From positions 37,329-101,328 of the forward strand of contig DAOOJE010000013.1 in the NCBI GenBank assembly GCA_035384965.1: a stretch of DNA of 64,000 nt, read 5' to 3'. The notes under the pieces are model-generated. The model was not told the DNA's origin. It ran no database searches and saw nothing but the letters and a program-made list of their open reading frames with translations. The stretch is from JAAYVZ01 sp035384965 (GTDB taxonomy: Bacteria; Acidobacteriota; Thermoanaerobaculia; Thermoanaerobaculales; Thermoanaerobaculaceae). Position 1 is the first letter of the stretch, and every line of letters begins with the position of its first letter. Below are positions 27,283 through 36,952 of this stretch, in pieces. The position numbers were made by a program, and so were the translations under genes.

Positions 27283-30119
27283 TGCGCGTGCTCGAACGCC
27301 GTGTCTACCGCGGTCCGAACCTGTACGCTCACTTCCCCGTGATCCGGCTCACCGTCGACCTGGGGGTGCTTGAGGACTACCCCTCGAACAAGATCCCGGG
27401 GTTTGCCGACAAGCTGCTGAAGCGGCTGCCGCGCCTGGACGAGCACGGCTGCTCGTACGAGGAGGAAGGCGGCTTCGTGCGGCGGCTGCGCGAGGGCACG
27501 TGGATCGGCCACGTCTGGGAGCACGTGGCGATCGAGCTGCAGAACATGGCGGGCGCCCACGTGTCGTTCGGCAAGACGCGCTCCACCGGGCGGCCGGGCG
27601 AGTACCACATCGTCTACGAGTACGAGGAAGCACACGTCGGCGAGCGCGCCGGCAGGCTGGCGCAGCTCCTCATCGAGAGCCTGCTGCCCAAGAAGCTGCG
27701 CGTGCAGGTCCGCCCGCCTCGCGGCGCGGAGCAGGAGGAAGAAGAGGAACTCGACTTCGACACCGAGCTCGAGGATCTGATTCGCTACGCCCAGAGGCGG
27801 CAGCTCGGCCCGTCCACGTTCTCGCTCGTGAAGGCGGCCGAGGCCCGCGGCATCCCGTGGTTCCGCCTCAACGACTACTCGCTCGTCCAGCTCGGGCACG
27901 GGCGCTACCAGAAGCGCATCCAGGCCACCGTGACGTCGGAGACGCGCCAGATCGCGGTCGAGATCGCCTCGGACAAGTCGCAGACCAACCGCATCCTGGC
28001 CGACATCGGCCTGCCGGTGCCGCGGCAGGCGATCGTCTACTCGCTGCGCGAGGCGCTCGAGGCGGCCGAGGACATTGGCTACCCGGTCGTGATCAAGCCA
28101 CTCGACGGCAACCACGGGCGCGGCGTGGCCGCCAACCTCACCGGCCCGGAGGAGGTCAAGACCGCCTATCCGACGGCGCGCGAGATCTCGCGCATCGTCG
28201 TGGTGGAGAAGTTCATCGAGGGGCTCGACCACCGCATGCTGGTGGTGGGCGGCCAGCTCATTGCCGTGGCGCGCCGCGAGCCCGGCAAGGTGGTGGGGGA
28301 CGGGGTGCACACCGTGGCGCAGCTCGTCGACATCACCAACCAGGACCCTCGGCGCGGGATCGGCCATGAAAAGGTCCTGACGCGGCTGGCGCTCGACGAG
28401 CAGGCGCTGCGCATGCTCGCCGGCAAGGGCTACACCCCGGAAACCGTGCCGCCGGCCGGCGAGAGCGTGTACCTCCGCCTCACCGGCAACCTCTCCACCG
28501 GCGGCACCGCGACCGACGTAACCGACGTGGTGCACTACGACAACCGCGAGATGGCGATCCGCGCTGCCCAGGCGATCGGTCTCGACGTGGCCGGGATCGA
28601 CTTCCTCTCCCCCGACATCACGAGGTCGTGGCGGGAGGTGGGCGGCGCGATCTGCGAGGTCAACGCCGCGCCCGGGTTCCGCATGCACGTGGCGCCCACC
28701 GAGGGACAGCCGCGCGACCCCGCGGGGCCGGTCATGGACATGCTCTTCCCGCCCGGTTCGCCGGCCGCAGTGCCGATCGCCGCCCTTACCGGCACCAACG
28801 GCAAGACCACCACCGCCCGCATGCTCGCTCATATCCACAAAATGGCCGGGCGGGTCGTGGGCCTCGCCACCACCGACGGGGTGTACATCGACGGCCAGCG
28901 CTCGGTGGAGGGCGACCTCACCGGCCCGACCGGCACGCAAATGGTGCTGCGCGACCCCACGGTGGACCTGGCGGTGCTCGAGGTGGCGCGCGGCGGGCTG
29001 CTGCGCTCGGGGATGGGCACCCGCTACTGCGACGTCGGCGCCGTGCTCAACGTCGCCGCCGACCACCTCGGCCTGGACGGCGTCAATACCGTCGAGGAGC
29101 TGGCGCGCGTCAAGCGGCTCGTGGTCGAGGTGGCGCGCGAGTGTGCGGTGCTCAACGCCGACGACCCCCTGGTGCTGGCCATGGCCGACTATACCCAGGC
29201 CAGGCAGATCATGTACGTGACCATGAACCCGAGCCACGAGCTGGTGCGCGAGCACATCCGCGCCGGCAAGTCGGCGGTGGTGCTCGAACGCGGCATCGCC
29301 GGCGACATGATCACGCTGTACGACAAGGGGCAGCACCTGCCGCTGGTGTGGACGCACCTCATCCCGGCCACGATGGAGGGGCGGGCGCTGTTCAACGTCC
29401 AGAACGCCATGTTCGCGGCCGGCATGGCATGGGCAATGGGCGTCAAGATCGAGGGGATCCGGCACGGGCTGCGCACCTTCGACACCACCTTCTTCCAGGC
29501 CCCCGGCCGGCTCAACGTGTACGAGGAGCACCCGTTCAAGGTCATCGTCGACTACGGGCACAACCCGCACGCGATCAGGGCGATGTGCGACCTCGTTCAG
29601 CGCCTCGAGGTGCCGGGACGGCGCCTCGTCGTGCTCACGATCCCCGGCGACCGCCGCGACGAGGATGCCCTCGAAGTCGCGCGCATCGCCGCGCCGCATT
29701 TCGACCACTTCGTCTTGCGGCGCGACGACAACTTGCGGCGGCGGGGTCCCGACGAGATCCCCCTGCTCCTCAAGCGGGGTCTGATCGAGGCCGGCGTGCC
29801 CGAGGAGCGGATGAGCGTGGTGCCCGACGAGCAGGAGGCCAACCTGGCGGCGCTGCGCATGGCGCGTCGGGGCGACCTGCTCGTCATCTTCGCCGAGAAG
29901 CTGACCCGCACCTGGAAGCAGGTCATCTACTTCCGCCCGGAAGGCGAAGCCGCGGTCAGGCCCGAGGCCGGCCGCGAGGCGCCGACCGCCCCGAGCCCGG
30001 TGCCGCCGCCGGGCGTCGTTGCCGAGCCGGTCGTTCCCTCCCTCACCCTGCCGGAGGGCGCCCGCCTCATCCGCGACGAGCGCGGGGTGCGGCTCGCGCG
30101 CGAGGACAGCGAGGACTGA
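27282..30119 (+). CDS. cphA: Cyanophycin synthetase
   Basis: 945 residues, full length. Builds multi-L-arginyl-poly-L-aspartate without ribosomes. N-terminal domain ~1-220 (NLYAHFPVIRLTVDLGVLED; GHVWEHVAIELQNMAG), ATP-grasp domain ~220-490 (SQTNRILADIGLPVPRQAIV; VVIKPLDGNHGRGV) that adds Asp to the backbone, and Mur-ligase domain ~490-880 (P-loop ALTGTNGKTTTARML; DYGHNPHAI) that adds Arg to the Asp side chain. A Pro-rich tail of ~50 residues follows. The next gene is a paralogue lacking the ATP-grasp domain. Confidence 0.95.
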   Translation: MRVLERRVYRGPNLYAHFPVIRLTVDLGVLEDYPSNKIPGFADKLLKRLPRLDEHGCSYEEEGGFVRRLREGTWIGHVWEHVAIELQNMAGAHVSFGKTRSTGRPGEYHIVYEYEEAHVGERAGRLAQLLIESLLPKKLRVQVRPPRGAEQEEEEELDFDTELEDLIRYAQRRQLGPSTFSLVKAAEARGIPWFRLNDYSLVQLGHGRYQKRIQATVTSETRQIAVEIASDKSQTNRILADIGLPVPRQAIVYSLREALEAAEDIGYPVVIKPLDGNHGRGVAANLTGPEEVKTAYPTAREISRIVVVEKFIEGLDHRMLVVGGQLIAVARREPGKVVGDGVHTVAQLVDITNQDPRRGIGHEKVLTRLALDEQALRMLAGKGYTPETVPPAGESVYLRLTGNLSTGGTATDVTDVVHYDNREMAIRAAQAIGLDVAGIDFLSPDITRSWREVGGAICEVNAAPGFRMHVAPTEGQPRDPAGPVMDMLFPPGSPAAVPIAALTGTNGKTTTARMLAHIHKMAGRVVGLATTDGVYIDGQRSVEGDLTGPTGTQMVLRDPTVDLAVLEVARGGLLRSGMGTRYCDVGAVLNVAADHLGLDGVNTVEELARVKRLVVEVARECAVLNADDPLVLAMADYTQARQIMYVTMNPSHELVREHIRAGKSAVVLERGIAGDMITLYDKGQHLPLVWTHLIPATMEGRALFNVQNAMFAAGMAWAMGVKIEGIRHGLRTFDTTFFQAPGRLNVYEEHPFKVIVDYGHNPHAIRAMCDLVQRLEVPGRRLVVLTIPGDRRDEDALEVARIAAPHFDHFVLRRDDNLRRRGPDEIPLLLKRGLIEAGVPEERMSVVPDEQEANLAALRMARRGDLLVIFAEKLTRTWKQVIYFRPEGEAAVRPEAGREAPTAPSPVPPPGVVAEPVVPSLTLPEGARLIRDERGVRLAREDSED

Positions 30120-31750
30120 TGGAACTTCGCCTCTCGCGGCGCCTCACCGGCCCGTCCCTGTGGCTGGACGGGCCGGGCGCCGTCCTCGAGGTGTTCCTGG
30201 AGGACGGCGACGCGGACCCCGTGCCGGCGTGGCGCGAGGCGCTCAAGCGCGCCCACGCCACTCTCGGCTGGCCGCGGCGGGCGCACAGTCGTCGCTCCGG
30301 CGAGCGCCACCTCGCGCTCGCAATCGAGGCACCGTTCGACTGCTTGCTGTGTGCAACGTACGTGAACGAATGGGCTGCCGCCGGCGGTCCCGAGGACGAG
30401 CTGCCCGCCCTCGCGGCCCGTGCCGCCGAGGAGGTGGACCCCGCCGTCCGGGAAGCGGTGGCCGAGGCCGAGCGGCGCGGGGTGCCGTGGTTTCTCGACG
30501 CGGAAGGGTTGACGGTCGGGCTGGGCCGCGGCGCGGTCACGGTACCCCGCAGGACCGGAGCAGCCGGGGGAAGCGGCGGCCCGGCCGAAGGGTCCGGGGT
30601 GCGGGTCGTCGAACGTCACGACCTCATCCCGTGGGACGAGGTGAGTGCCGTGCCGTTGGTGCTCGTCACCGGCACCAACGGCAAGACCACGACGGTGCGG
30701 CTGCTCGCGCGGATGGCGCGCTGCGCTGGCCACACCGTGGGTGCCACCACCTCGGACGGGATCGCCATCGACGGCGCGCTCGTCGAGGCGGGGGACTGGA
30801 CCGGGCCGGGGGGCGCCCGGCGGGTCCTGCGGGATCCCCGCGTGACATGGGCCGTGCTCGAGACGGCGCGCGGCGGCATGCTGCGGCGCGGGCTCGTGCT
30901 GCCGCGTGTCGACGCGGCTGCCGTCACCAACGTTACCGCCGACCATCTCGGCGCCCACGGCATCGACACCCTGGCCCAGCTCGCCGAGGTGAAGCTCATC
31001 GTCGGCAAGGCGGCGCGCCACCTCGTGCTCAACGCCGACGACCCGGAGCTGGCCGGACACGAGGCAGGTTCTTGGTTCTCGCTCGAGCACGAGGTCGAGG
31101 GCGCCTGGCTGGCCGGCGACGAACTCGTGTGCGGCACGCTGCACGTGCCGGCAGCGGAGGTGCCGGTCACGCTCGGGGGCGCCGCCCGCTACCACGTGGC
31201 CAACGCTCTCGCCGCCATGGCGCTCGCGCGGGCCACAGGGCTCCCAGACGAGGCCATCGCCGCCGGGCTCCGCAGCCTCCGACCCACGCCCGAGGACAAC
31301 CCGGCCCGCGCCAACCTGCTCGACCACCGGGGGGTTTTCATCTTCCTCGACTACGCCCACAACCCCGACGGGTTGCAGCAGACCATGGCGCTGTTGCGCC
31401 GCCTCGCCCCGGGACGGATCGTCGTCTCGCTGGGTCTGCCGGGCGACCGCGACGACGAGCAGATCCGCGCCTCGGCGCGAGTCCTGCTCGACGCAGCGCC
31501 CGCGCTCGTGATCGCGCGCGAGCTCGGGAGCCGCTATTTGCGCGGCCGCCGCCCCGGCGAGGTGCCCGGGCTCATCCGCCAGGCGCTGCTCGACGCTGGT
31601 CTGCCTCCGGAGCGGGTCGCCGAGGCGGCGAGCGAGCCCGAGGCGATGGAGCTGGCGATGCGGCAGGCCGCGCCCGGCGATCTCGTGGCGGTGCTGCCTC
31701 ACGTCGAGCGGGATGCCGTCCGCGCCTGGCTCGAGGGAGGGACGACCTGA
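30119..31750 (+). CDS. Cyanophycin-synthetase-like Mur ligase lacking the ATP-grasp domain
   Basis: 543 residues from ATG 30119, overlapping the cphA stop. The first ~145 residues look like a reduced CphA N-domain and end in RGVPWFLDAEGLTVGLGRG, which lines up with GIPWFRLNDYSLVQLGHGR just before ATP-grasp in the neighbouring cphA. The sequence then passes directly to a Mur-ligase domain: P-loop VTGTNGKTTTVRLLARM, TARGGMLRRGL, VTADHLGAHG, LNADDPEL, DYAHNPDGL, GLPGDRDDE. About 270 residues corresponding to the ATP-grasp domain are absent. By analogy it should form a side-chain isopeptide bond only. Its substrate is unknown. Confidence 0.8.
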   Translation: MELRLSRRLTGPSLWLDGPGAVLEVFLEDGDADPVPAWREALKRAHATLGWPRRAHSRRSGERHLALAIEAPFDCLLCATYVNEWAAAGGPEDELPALAARAAEEVDPAVREAVAEAERRGVPWFLDAEGLTVGLGRGAVTVPRRTGAAGGSGGPAEGSGVRVVERHDLIPWDEVSAVPLVLVTGTNGKTTTVRLLARMARCAGHTVGATTSDGIAIDGALVEAGDWTGPGGARRVLRDPRVTWAVLETARGGMLRRGLVLPRVDAAAVTNVTADHLGAHGIDTLAQLAEVKLIVGKAARHLVLNADDPELAGHEAGSWFSLEHEVEGAWLAGDELVCGTLHVPAAEVPVTLGGAARYHVANALAAMALARATGLPDEAIAAGLRSLRPTPEDNPARANLLDHRGVFIFLDYAHNPDGLQQTMALLRRLAPGRIVVSLGLPGDRDDEQIRASARVLLDAAPALVIARELGSRYLRGRRPGEVPGLIRQALLDAGLPPERVAEAASEPEAMELAMRQAAPGDLVAVLPHVERDAVRAWLEGGTT

Positions 31751-32637
31751 TGAACCCCGTTCCCGCGATCGAGTTCGCTCCCGTGCCGGCCCGTAGCGGC
31801 TGGACCAGAGTGCTTGGCGGGGCGCTCACGGTCGTGGTGCTGGCGGTGTCCGCCTTCGGCGTCCTCCTCGTCGTCTCGCGCCCTTCGATCGCCTACCGCA
31901 TCTCGGGCGGCGTACTCGAAATTCAGGGCGGCGAGTCGTTTCTGGCCAGCCGTCGAGCCTATCCGCTCTCGAGCATCACCGGCTGGCGCGAGGTGCGGCT
32001 CGGGCGCGGCCGCCGCACCGCCGGGACCGGCATGCCGGGGCTGTGCGCCGGGTACTTCGCCTACGACAACGTGGGCAAGGTCTGGCAGGTCACCAACTGC
32101 AGCCGCGACGTGCTGCTGCTCGAGGTGGCCGGCGAGGACCGCCCCGTCCTCCTCACGCCGCCCGACCGCGCCGCCTTCCTCGCCGCGGTGCAGGACCGCC
32201 GAGACGGCGATTTCTCGCCGCCGCCCTACCGCCAGCCCGCGTGGTGGGTGCTGCTCAAGGTTTTTCTCGTGGCCGCCACCCTGCCGGTCGCGGTGTACGT
32301 GGGGGCGGCGTTCTTCCTGGCCTCGCGGCGGTTGCGCTACCGCGTCGGAGGCGGCGAGCTGGAGGTCGGGCTTTTGCTCCTGAGCAAGCGCTTCCCGCTC
32401 GCCGGTGTGCACGCTCGCCGCTATACCCCGAGCCGTGCCCTCAAGTGGGGCGGTACGGCCATGCCCGGCTATTACGCCGGCCGCTTTTCCGTCGACGGTG
32501 TGTCGACCCGGGTCTACGCCTCCGCCCTCCGGCAGGAGGGCGTCCTGCTCGAGGGCGAGCCGCGCCTGTTCCTCACCCCCGCCGACATCGACGGCTTTCT
32601 CACCGCCCTGCGCGACAACGGCGCCCGCTTCGACTGA
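31750..32637 (+). CDS. Membrane protein with two bacterial PH-like domains
   Basis: 295 residues. Two membrane helices (residues ~22-42 and ~165-190) each precede a PH-like domain of the bPH_5 type. The domains are clearly duplicated: GTGMPGLCAGYFAYDN...LLLTPPDRAAFLAAV in the first, GTAMPGYYAGRFSVDG...LFLTPADIDGFLTAL in the second. No enzyme motif. It overlaps the preceding Mur ligase stop and ends one base before the convergent kinase gene, so it is the last gene of the cyanophycin operon. Role unknown; possibly membrane scaffold. Confidence 0.75.
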   Translation: MNPVPAIEFAPVPARSGWTRVLGGALTVVVLAVSAFGVLLVVSRPSIAYRISGGVLEIQGGESFLASRRAYPLSSITGWREVRLGRGRRTAGTGMPGLCAGYFAYDNVGKVWQVTNCSRDVLLLEVAGEDRPVLLTPPDRAAFLAAVQDRRDGDFSPPPYRQPAWWVLLKVFLVAATLPVAVYVGAAFFLASRRLRYRVGGGELEVGLLLLSKRFPLAGVHARRYTPSRALKWGGTAMPGYYAGRFSVDGVSTRVYASALRQEGVLLEGEPRLFLTPADIDGFLTALRDNGARFD

Positions 32638-35394
32638 TCAGTCCAGCAGCTCTTGCACCCGTCGCAGGAGTGCGTGGCGGGAGAAGGGCTTCTGCAGCGC
32701 GTTGAATCCGCCGGCCAGCGCGCCGCCATTGTGCAGGACGTCGAAGCTGTAGCCCGTGCAGAACAGCACCTTTGCTCCGGGACGGCGGGCCACGATCGTG
32801 TCGTGGACGGCCTTCCCGGAAAGCTTCGGCATGACGGCATCCAGGACGTAAAGATCCACCGCCTCAGCCTCGGCTGCAGCCAGCTCGACGGCCTCCGCCC
32901 CGTCGCGGGCCACGATCACCCGGTAGCCCGCCTCCTGCAGCACGCGTGCCGCGAACTCGCGGACCTGTGCATCATCCTCTGCCAGCAGGATCGTCTCACC
33001 GCGGCCGAGCGCCATGGGGACGGTCGCGTCCTCGGGCGACGGCGGGGCCACGCCGGGGGCCGCCGCGGGCAGGAAGACCCGGAACACGGTCCCTTTGCCG
33101 GGCTCGCTCTGCACCTCCACGAAACCTCCGTGCTGCTTGACGATGCCGTAGACCATCGCCAGCCCGAGCCCGGTGCCCTTGCCCACCTCCTTCGTGGTGA
33201 AGAACGGCTCGAAGACCCGGTCGAGGTTTTCCTGGGGAATGCCGCAACCAGTATCGGCAACCGCAAGGACGACGTACGTGCCTGGCCGGGCCCCGGGCAC
33301 CCGGACAGCGCTCTCGGCGTCGATTTCCACATGCCAGGTCTCGATTCGCAGCACGCCGCCGTCGGGCATGGCGTCTCGGGCGTTGACACACAGGTTCACG
33401 AGCACCTGCTCGAGATGCCCGGGGTCGGCGAAGACCATCGGGAGGCGGCCATGGCTCACCGTGTGGAGCTCGATCCTCTCCTCGATGAGGCGCCGGAGCA
33501 TCTTTGCCAGGCCGGTGATCAGAGCATCCAGGTCGACGGCCTCGCGCTGCATCGTCTGGCGGCGACTGAACGCCAGGAGCCGGCGGACGAGCGTCGCTGC
33601 GCGGTCGGTGGCCCGGCCGACCTCCTCCAGTTCGTGAGTCGGGCTCTCCCCGGTCGCGAGCCTGAGCTGGGCCAGCTCCAAATAGCCGGTGATGACCTGG
33701 AGCAGGTTGTTGAAATCGTGGGCCACACCACCGGCGAGCGAACCGATCGCTTCCATTTTCTGCGCCTGCCGGTACTGCTCCTCGAGGCGGCGCACCTCGG
33801 TGATGTCGGCTGCCACACCCAGGACCCCGAAGACGTCTCCGTCCGGCGCCGTGAGTGGCACCTTGTTGGTGTTGAACCAGGTGACGCGCCCGTCCGTCTG
33901 GTGCTGTGTCTCGACGATACCGAGCTTGGGTCTGCCGCTATCCATCACTTCCCTGTCGTCGGCGCGATACTTCTCCGCTTCCGTGCTGGCCCACGGGAGG
34001 TCGAAATCGGTCTTGCCGACGATGTCCTCCACGGCCGAAAGCCCGGCGCCGCGCGCGAACGCGAGGTTGCAGCCGAGGTACACCGAGCGCCGGTCCTTCC
34101 AGAACACCACGCCAGGAAAGTGATCGAGCACACTCCGCAGCATCTGCCGGCTGGTCTGCAGCTCCTCTTCGGCGCGCTTGCGCTCGGTGATGTCCCGGGC
34201 TGCCGCAAAGATGAGCGAGCCGACCGGAGTGGAGCGCCACTCGATGAATCGGTAGCTGCCATCTCGGCAACGGTAGCGGTTGACGAAGTTGAGCACCTGC
34301 TGCTGCTCGCGCAAACGGCCCAGAGCCTCGAGCGTCGGTTGCAGGTCATCCGGATGCACGAAGTCGAAAAACCGCCGGCCTTCGAGGTCCTCGATGGGGT
34401 ACCCGAGCGTGCGCTCCCACTCCCGGTTGAGCCGGTGGAACACACCGTCGGTGTCGGCGATGCAGAGCAAGTCGAGGGCGATCGAGAAGAAGTTGTCGAG
34501 CTCCTCGGTCTTGCGCCGCAGCTCCTCCTCGGTCCGCCTCAGCTCGGTGATGTCGACCGAGACCCCGAGCAGACCAGCCGCTCGCTGCGGGCCGAAACGG
34601 AAGGGGACCTTGGTCGTCTGCAGCAGGCGAGTCTCGCCGGCCGCGGTCGTGATCCTCTCTTCAGGGATGAGTCTCGGGCGGCCGCTGCGGATCACCTCGA
34701 GGTCGTTGGCCGCAAACGCCATCGCCTCGGCTTCGGAGGCCGAGAAGTCGCGGTCGGTCTTGCCGAGGACGTGAATCGGCGTTGAGCCGTAGGCCTCGGC
34801 GACCGCGCGGTTGACGAGCAGGAAGCGTCCCTCCTTGTCCTTGGCGAAGACGAAGTGCGGGATGAGGTCGATGACCTGCCGGAGGAAGACCGCCGAGTCT
34901 CTCGCCGCGCGCATCGATTCGACCTGTAGCGTCACGTCGTTGACCGTCACCAGGAAAGCACCGCGGGTGCCTTCCGGTGTCCCCAGACGCCGGACGCTGA
35001 CCTCGACCTCGCGAGTCTCGCCATCGGGTCGGTCGATCCTTCCCTCGAGAACGAAGGGACCGGGCTCGCCCGCACGGATCCGCCTGGCCACCTGGATCGC
35101 TCCGGGAAAGGAGTGCTTGGACAAGAGACGCCGCAGGCGCAGCGCTGACACATCCTCTGCCCGCGCCCCGAGGACATCGAGCAGGGCCTGGTTCGCGGCC
35201 AGCATTTCGAGGGTGGGTGCGACCAACGCCATGCCCACCGGCGAGATTTCGAAGGCGTCCGCCAGCGCCTCGACAGGCCGGGCAGGCCCCCGAGGAGACC
35301 GTGCCGGCGGGGCCGTCTCGGCCATTGGGGGCATGGCCCCCGGCTCATCGGATGCGACCGCACGGCCTCTCTTGTGCAGCGGATCCTCGCTCAT
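32638..35394 (-). CDS. Hybrid sensor histidine kinase with four PAS domains and a C-terminal receiver
   Basis: 918 residues, no membrane helix, so cytoplasmic. Four PAS domains cover residues ~45-560 (for example ISPVGMALVAPTLEMLAANQ, DLIPHFVFAKDKEGRFLLVN, ALDLLCIADTDGVFHRLNRE, DHFPGVVFWKDRRSVYLGCN). HisKA has the phospho-His in AGGVAHDFNNLLQVITGY, then N-box NLCVNARDAMPDGG and G-box GKGTGLGLAMVYGIV. The receiver has phospho-Asp in LYVLDAVMPKLSG. ATG 35394 has GGAG seven bases upstream; GTG 35406 is possible. It lies 3' of the sigma-54 operon in the same orientation, with its own TAGGAT box at 35454-35459. Confidence 0.92.
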   Translation of the reverse strand: MSEDPLHKRGRAVASDEPGAMPPMAETAPPARSPRGPARPVEALADAFEISPVGMALVAPTLEMLAANQALLDVLGARAEDVSALRLRRLLSKHSFPGAIQVARRIRAGEPGPFVLEGRIDRPDGETREVEVSVRRLGTPEGTRGAFLVTVNDVTLQVESMRAARDSAVFLRQVIDLIPHFVFAKDKEGRFLLVNRAVAEAYGSTPIHVLGKTDRDFSASEAEAMAFAANDLEVIRSGRPRLIPEERITTAAGETRLLQTTKVPFRFGPQRAAGLLGVSVDITELRRTEEELRRKTEELDNFFSIALDLLCIADTDGVFHRLNREWERTLGYPIEDLEGRRFFDFVHPDDLQPTLEALGRLREQQQVLNFVNRYRCRDGSYRFIEWRSTPVGSLIFAAARDITERKRAEEELQTSRQMLRSVLDHFPGVVFWKDRRSVYLGCNLAFARGAGLSAVEDIVGKTDFDLPWASTEAEKYRADDREVMDSGRPKLGIVETQHQTDGRVTWFNTNKVPLTAPDGDVFGVLGVAADITEVRRLEEQYRQAQKMEAIGSLAGGVAHDFNNLLQVITGYLELAQLRLATGESPTHELEEVGRATDRAATLVRRLLAFSRRQTMQREAVDLDALITGLAKMLRRLIEERIELHTVSHGRLPMVFADPGHLEQVLVNLCVNARDAMPDGGVLRIETWHVEIDAESAVRVPGARPGTYVVLAVADTGCGIPQENLDRVFEPFFTTKEVGKGTGLGLAMVYGIVKQHGGFVEVQSEPGKGTVFRVFLPAAAPGVAPPSPEDATVPMALGRGETILLAEDDAQVREFAARVLQEAGYRVIVARDGAEAVELAAAEAEAVDLYVLDAVMPKLSGKAVHDTIVARRPGAKVLFCTGYSFDVLHNGGALAGGFNALQKPFSRHALLRRVQELLD

Positions 35395-35453
35395 CGAGCG
35401 CTCCACCTACTCCGGCAGCCTGCCCAATGCGTCGTCAGTCGACTGCTGCTTCC

Positions 35454-35459
35454 ATCCTA
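35454..35459 (-). promoter_or_regulatory. -10-like box (TAGGAT) of the hybrid kinase gene
   Basis: TAGGAT on the minus strand about 60 bases before ATG 35394; no clear -35. Confidence 0.35.
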
Positions 35460-35532
35460 GCACTGCTCGATCCGGCTCACCCGGGCTCCGCGCCCCGGAC
35501 ACGCGCCGGGCGGCTGCGGCCAGCGCCGCCGG

Positions 35533-36105
35533 TCAGCACAGGCGGTCGAGGCTGTGGGCGAGCTGCCGCAGGAGTGCACCTCGCACCTCGTCGGCGAGCG
35601 GGCGGGCCCCCACGAAGCCGATGACGAAGCTGCCACCCTCTTCTTTCGCCACCCGCACCGCGAGCAGCCGGCGGGTCGCGAACTGCAGCTCGATGGTCAG
35701 CAAGGAGCCGGAGTCCGTGTCGATCCGATCGAGTTGCTCCATGGCATAGGCGATCTCGGCCCCCAGCCCCTCGAACTGGTTGGCCGGCACGTTGCCGCGG
35801 GTGGCGACCACGAAGCCCTGGGGGTCCACCACGAACCCCGCCCGAGCCCGGCACAGCTCGAGACTCCAGGCGAGAAACACTTCCCAGCTCTCGAGCTCGA
35901 GAGGAGGCGCGTGGAGGTCCACCGGCATCGGCGCCGGCTCCGGCTGCGGCGGCGGAGACGGCGGCATGGCTGGAATCGGCGCCGGCTGCAATGCGGGAAC
36001 CAGAGCTGGAGCGGGCGCCCACGTCCCCGGGGTCCGCCGCGCCAACGACGCGCTGAGTTCCCGGACCTGCGCGAGATCAGACGAGTTGACGCTGCACCTT
36101 CTCAT
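35533..36105 (-). CDS. Roadblock/LC7-like protein with Pro-rich linker
   Basis: 190 residues. A short N-terminal helix, a Pro/Ala-rich linker (residues ~28-65) and a C-terminal ~120-residue domain with the Roadblock pattern: AGFVVDPQGFVVATRGNVPA, GLGAEIAYAMEQLD, LLTIELQFATRRLLAVRVA, SFVIGFVGARPL. Such domains bind small GTPases or ATPases in MglB-like systems. It overlaps the ParA-like gene by 29 bases and is probably its partner. Assignment to Roadblock is from pattern, not from a strong motif. Confidence 0.7.
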   Translation of the reverse strand: MRRCSVNSSDLAQVRELSASLARRTPGTWAPAPALVPALQPAPIPAMPPSPPPQPEPAPMPVDLHAPPLELESWEVFLAWSLELCRARAGFVVDPQGFVVATRGNVPANQFEGLGAEIAYAMEQLDRIDTDSGSLLTIELQFATRRLLAVRVAKEEGGSFVIGFVGARPLADEVRGALLRQLAHSLDRLC

Positions 36106-36892
36106 GATCCTCTCCAGCGGCGCCGGTCAGCTCGGCAATCAGGCGCTCGATCTCGTCGGCCAGGATCTCGAACCGCCGCGCCTCCGGTGGTGTGCGCCCG
36201 CCCATGAAGCTCACGGGGAGCCCCACCTCGCTGGCGCGCGCGAACGCCTCCCCGCGCGGAATCGCGGTGTCGAGCACCCCCGCGAGTTCAGCCCAGACCG
36301 TCCCCATCACGTTGAGCGACGTGTCCTTGCGCAGCTCGACCATGGTGGGCAGGATCCCCAGCAGCTGCAAGGCCGGGTTCTCCTGCTTCCGGACGTGGTC
36401 GATGACTCGCAGCACCTGTCCGACGGCGCGCAACGCCAGAGGCTCGGCCTGCAGAGGGACCAGCGCAAAGCCAGAAGCGGCGAGTGCTGCTCTGGTGACC
36501 ACGCCGAGGCCGGAGGGGCAATCGATGATCACGTACTGGCGGCCGTCCCCGAGCTGCGCGACGAGCTCGGCGACCCGCGCCGGCGAGTTGAGCAGAATCT
36601 CGTATTCCCTCACGTCGACCGCGTCCAGGCGGCCGCGCGGCAGGATCGCGAGCGCCGGGATCTTGGTCTGCACGAGCACTTGGTCGAGCGGCAGCCCGGC
36701 GAGAAGATGCTCGGCAAGGCCGGACCACTCTCCCTCACCCCTGGCCAGCGAATGGGCGATCGAGCCTTGCGGGTCGAAGTCGACCAGTACCGTGCGGCGG
36801 CCCCTTTCAGCCAGCGCAACGGCGAGGTTGAGTGCGGTGGTGGTCTTTCCCGTCCCACCCTTCGAAGAAACAAGCGAGATCACGTGTGCCAT
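36077..36892 (-). CDS. ParA/MinD-family ATPase
   Basis: 271 residues. Deviant Walker A SSKGGTGKTTTALNLA with the signature Lys, A' motif VLVDFDPQGS and Walker B YVIIDCPSGLG. These ATPases dimerise on ATP and position plasmids, chemoreceptor arrays or other cargo. There is no parB gene beside it, and the neighbours are signalling proteins, so a positioning role for a protein complex is more likely than DNA segregation. ATG 36892 follows GGGGAG in the leader. Confidence 0.85.
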   Translation of the reverse strand: MAHVISLVSSKGGTGKTTTALNLAVALAERGRRTVLVDFDPQGSIAHSLARGEGEWSGLAEHLLAGLPLDQVLVQTKIPALAILPRGRLDAVDVREYEILLNSPARVAELVAQLGDGRQYVIIDCPSGLGVVTRAALAASGFALVPLQAEPLALRAVGQVLRVIDHVRKQENPALQLLGILPTMVELRKDTSLNVMGTVWAELAGVLDTAIPRGEAFARASEVGLPVSFMGGRTPPEARRFEILADEIERLIAELTGAAGEDHEKVQRQLV

Positions 36893-36952
36893 GGTCGCTC
36901 CCCTGCCCGGCCACTGCCGGGCCAGACCGCGCGGTCGCGGCTGGAACCCTCT

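Noticed and set aside
26994..29708. 904-codon minus-strand open frame opposite cyanophycin synthetase
   Set aside because: Shadow of cphA; His/Asp/Val-rich with no domain pattern.
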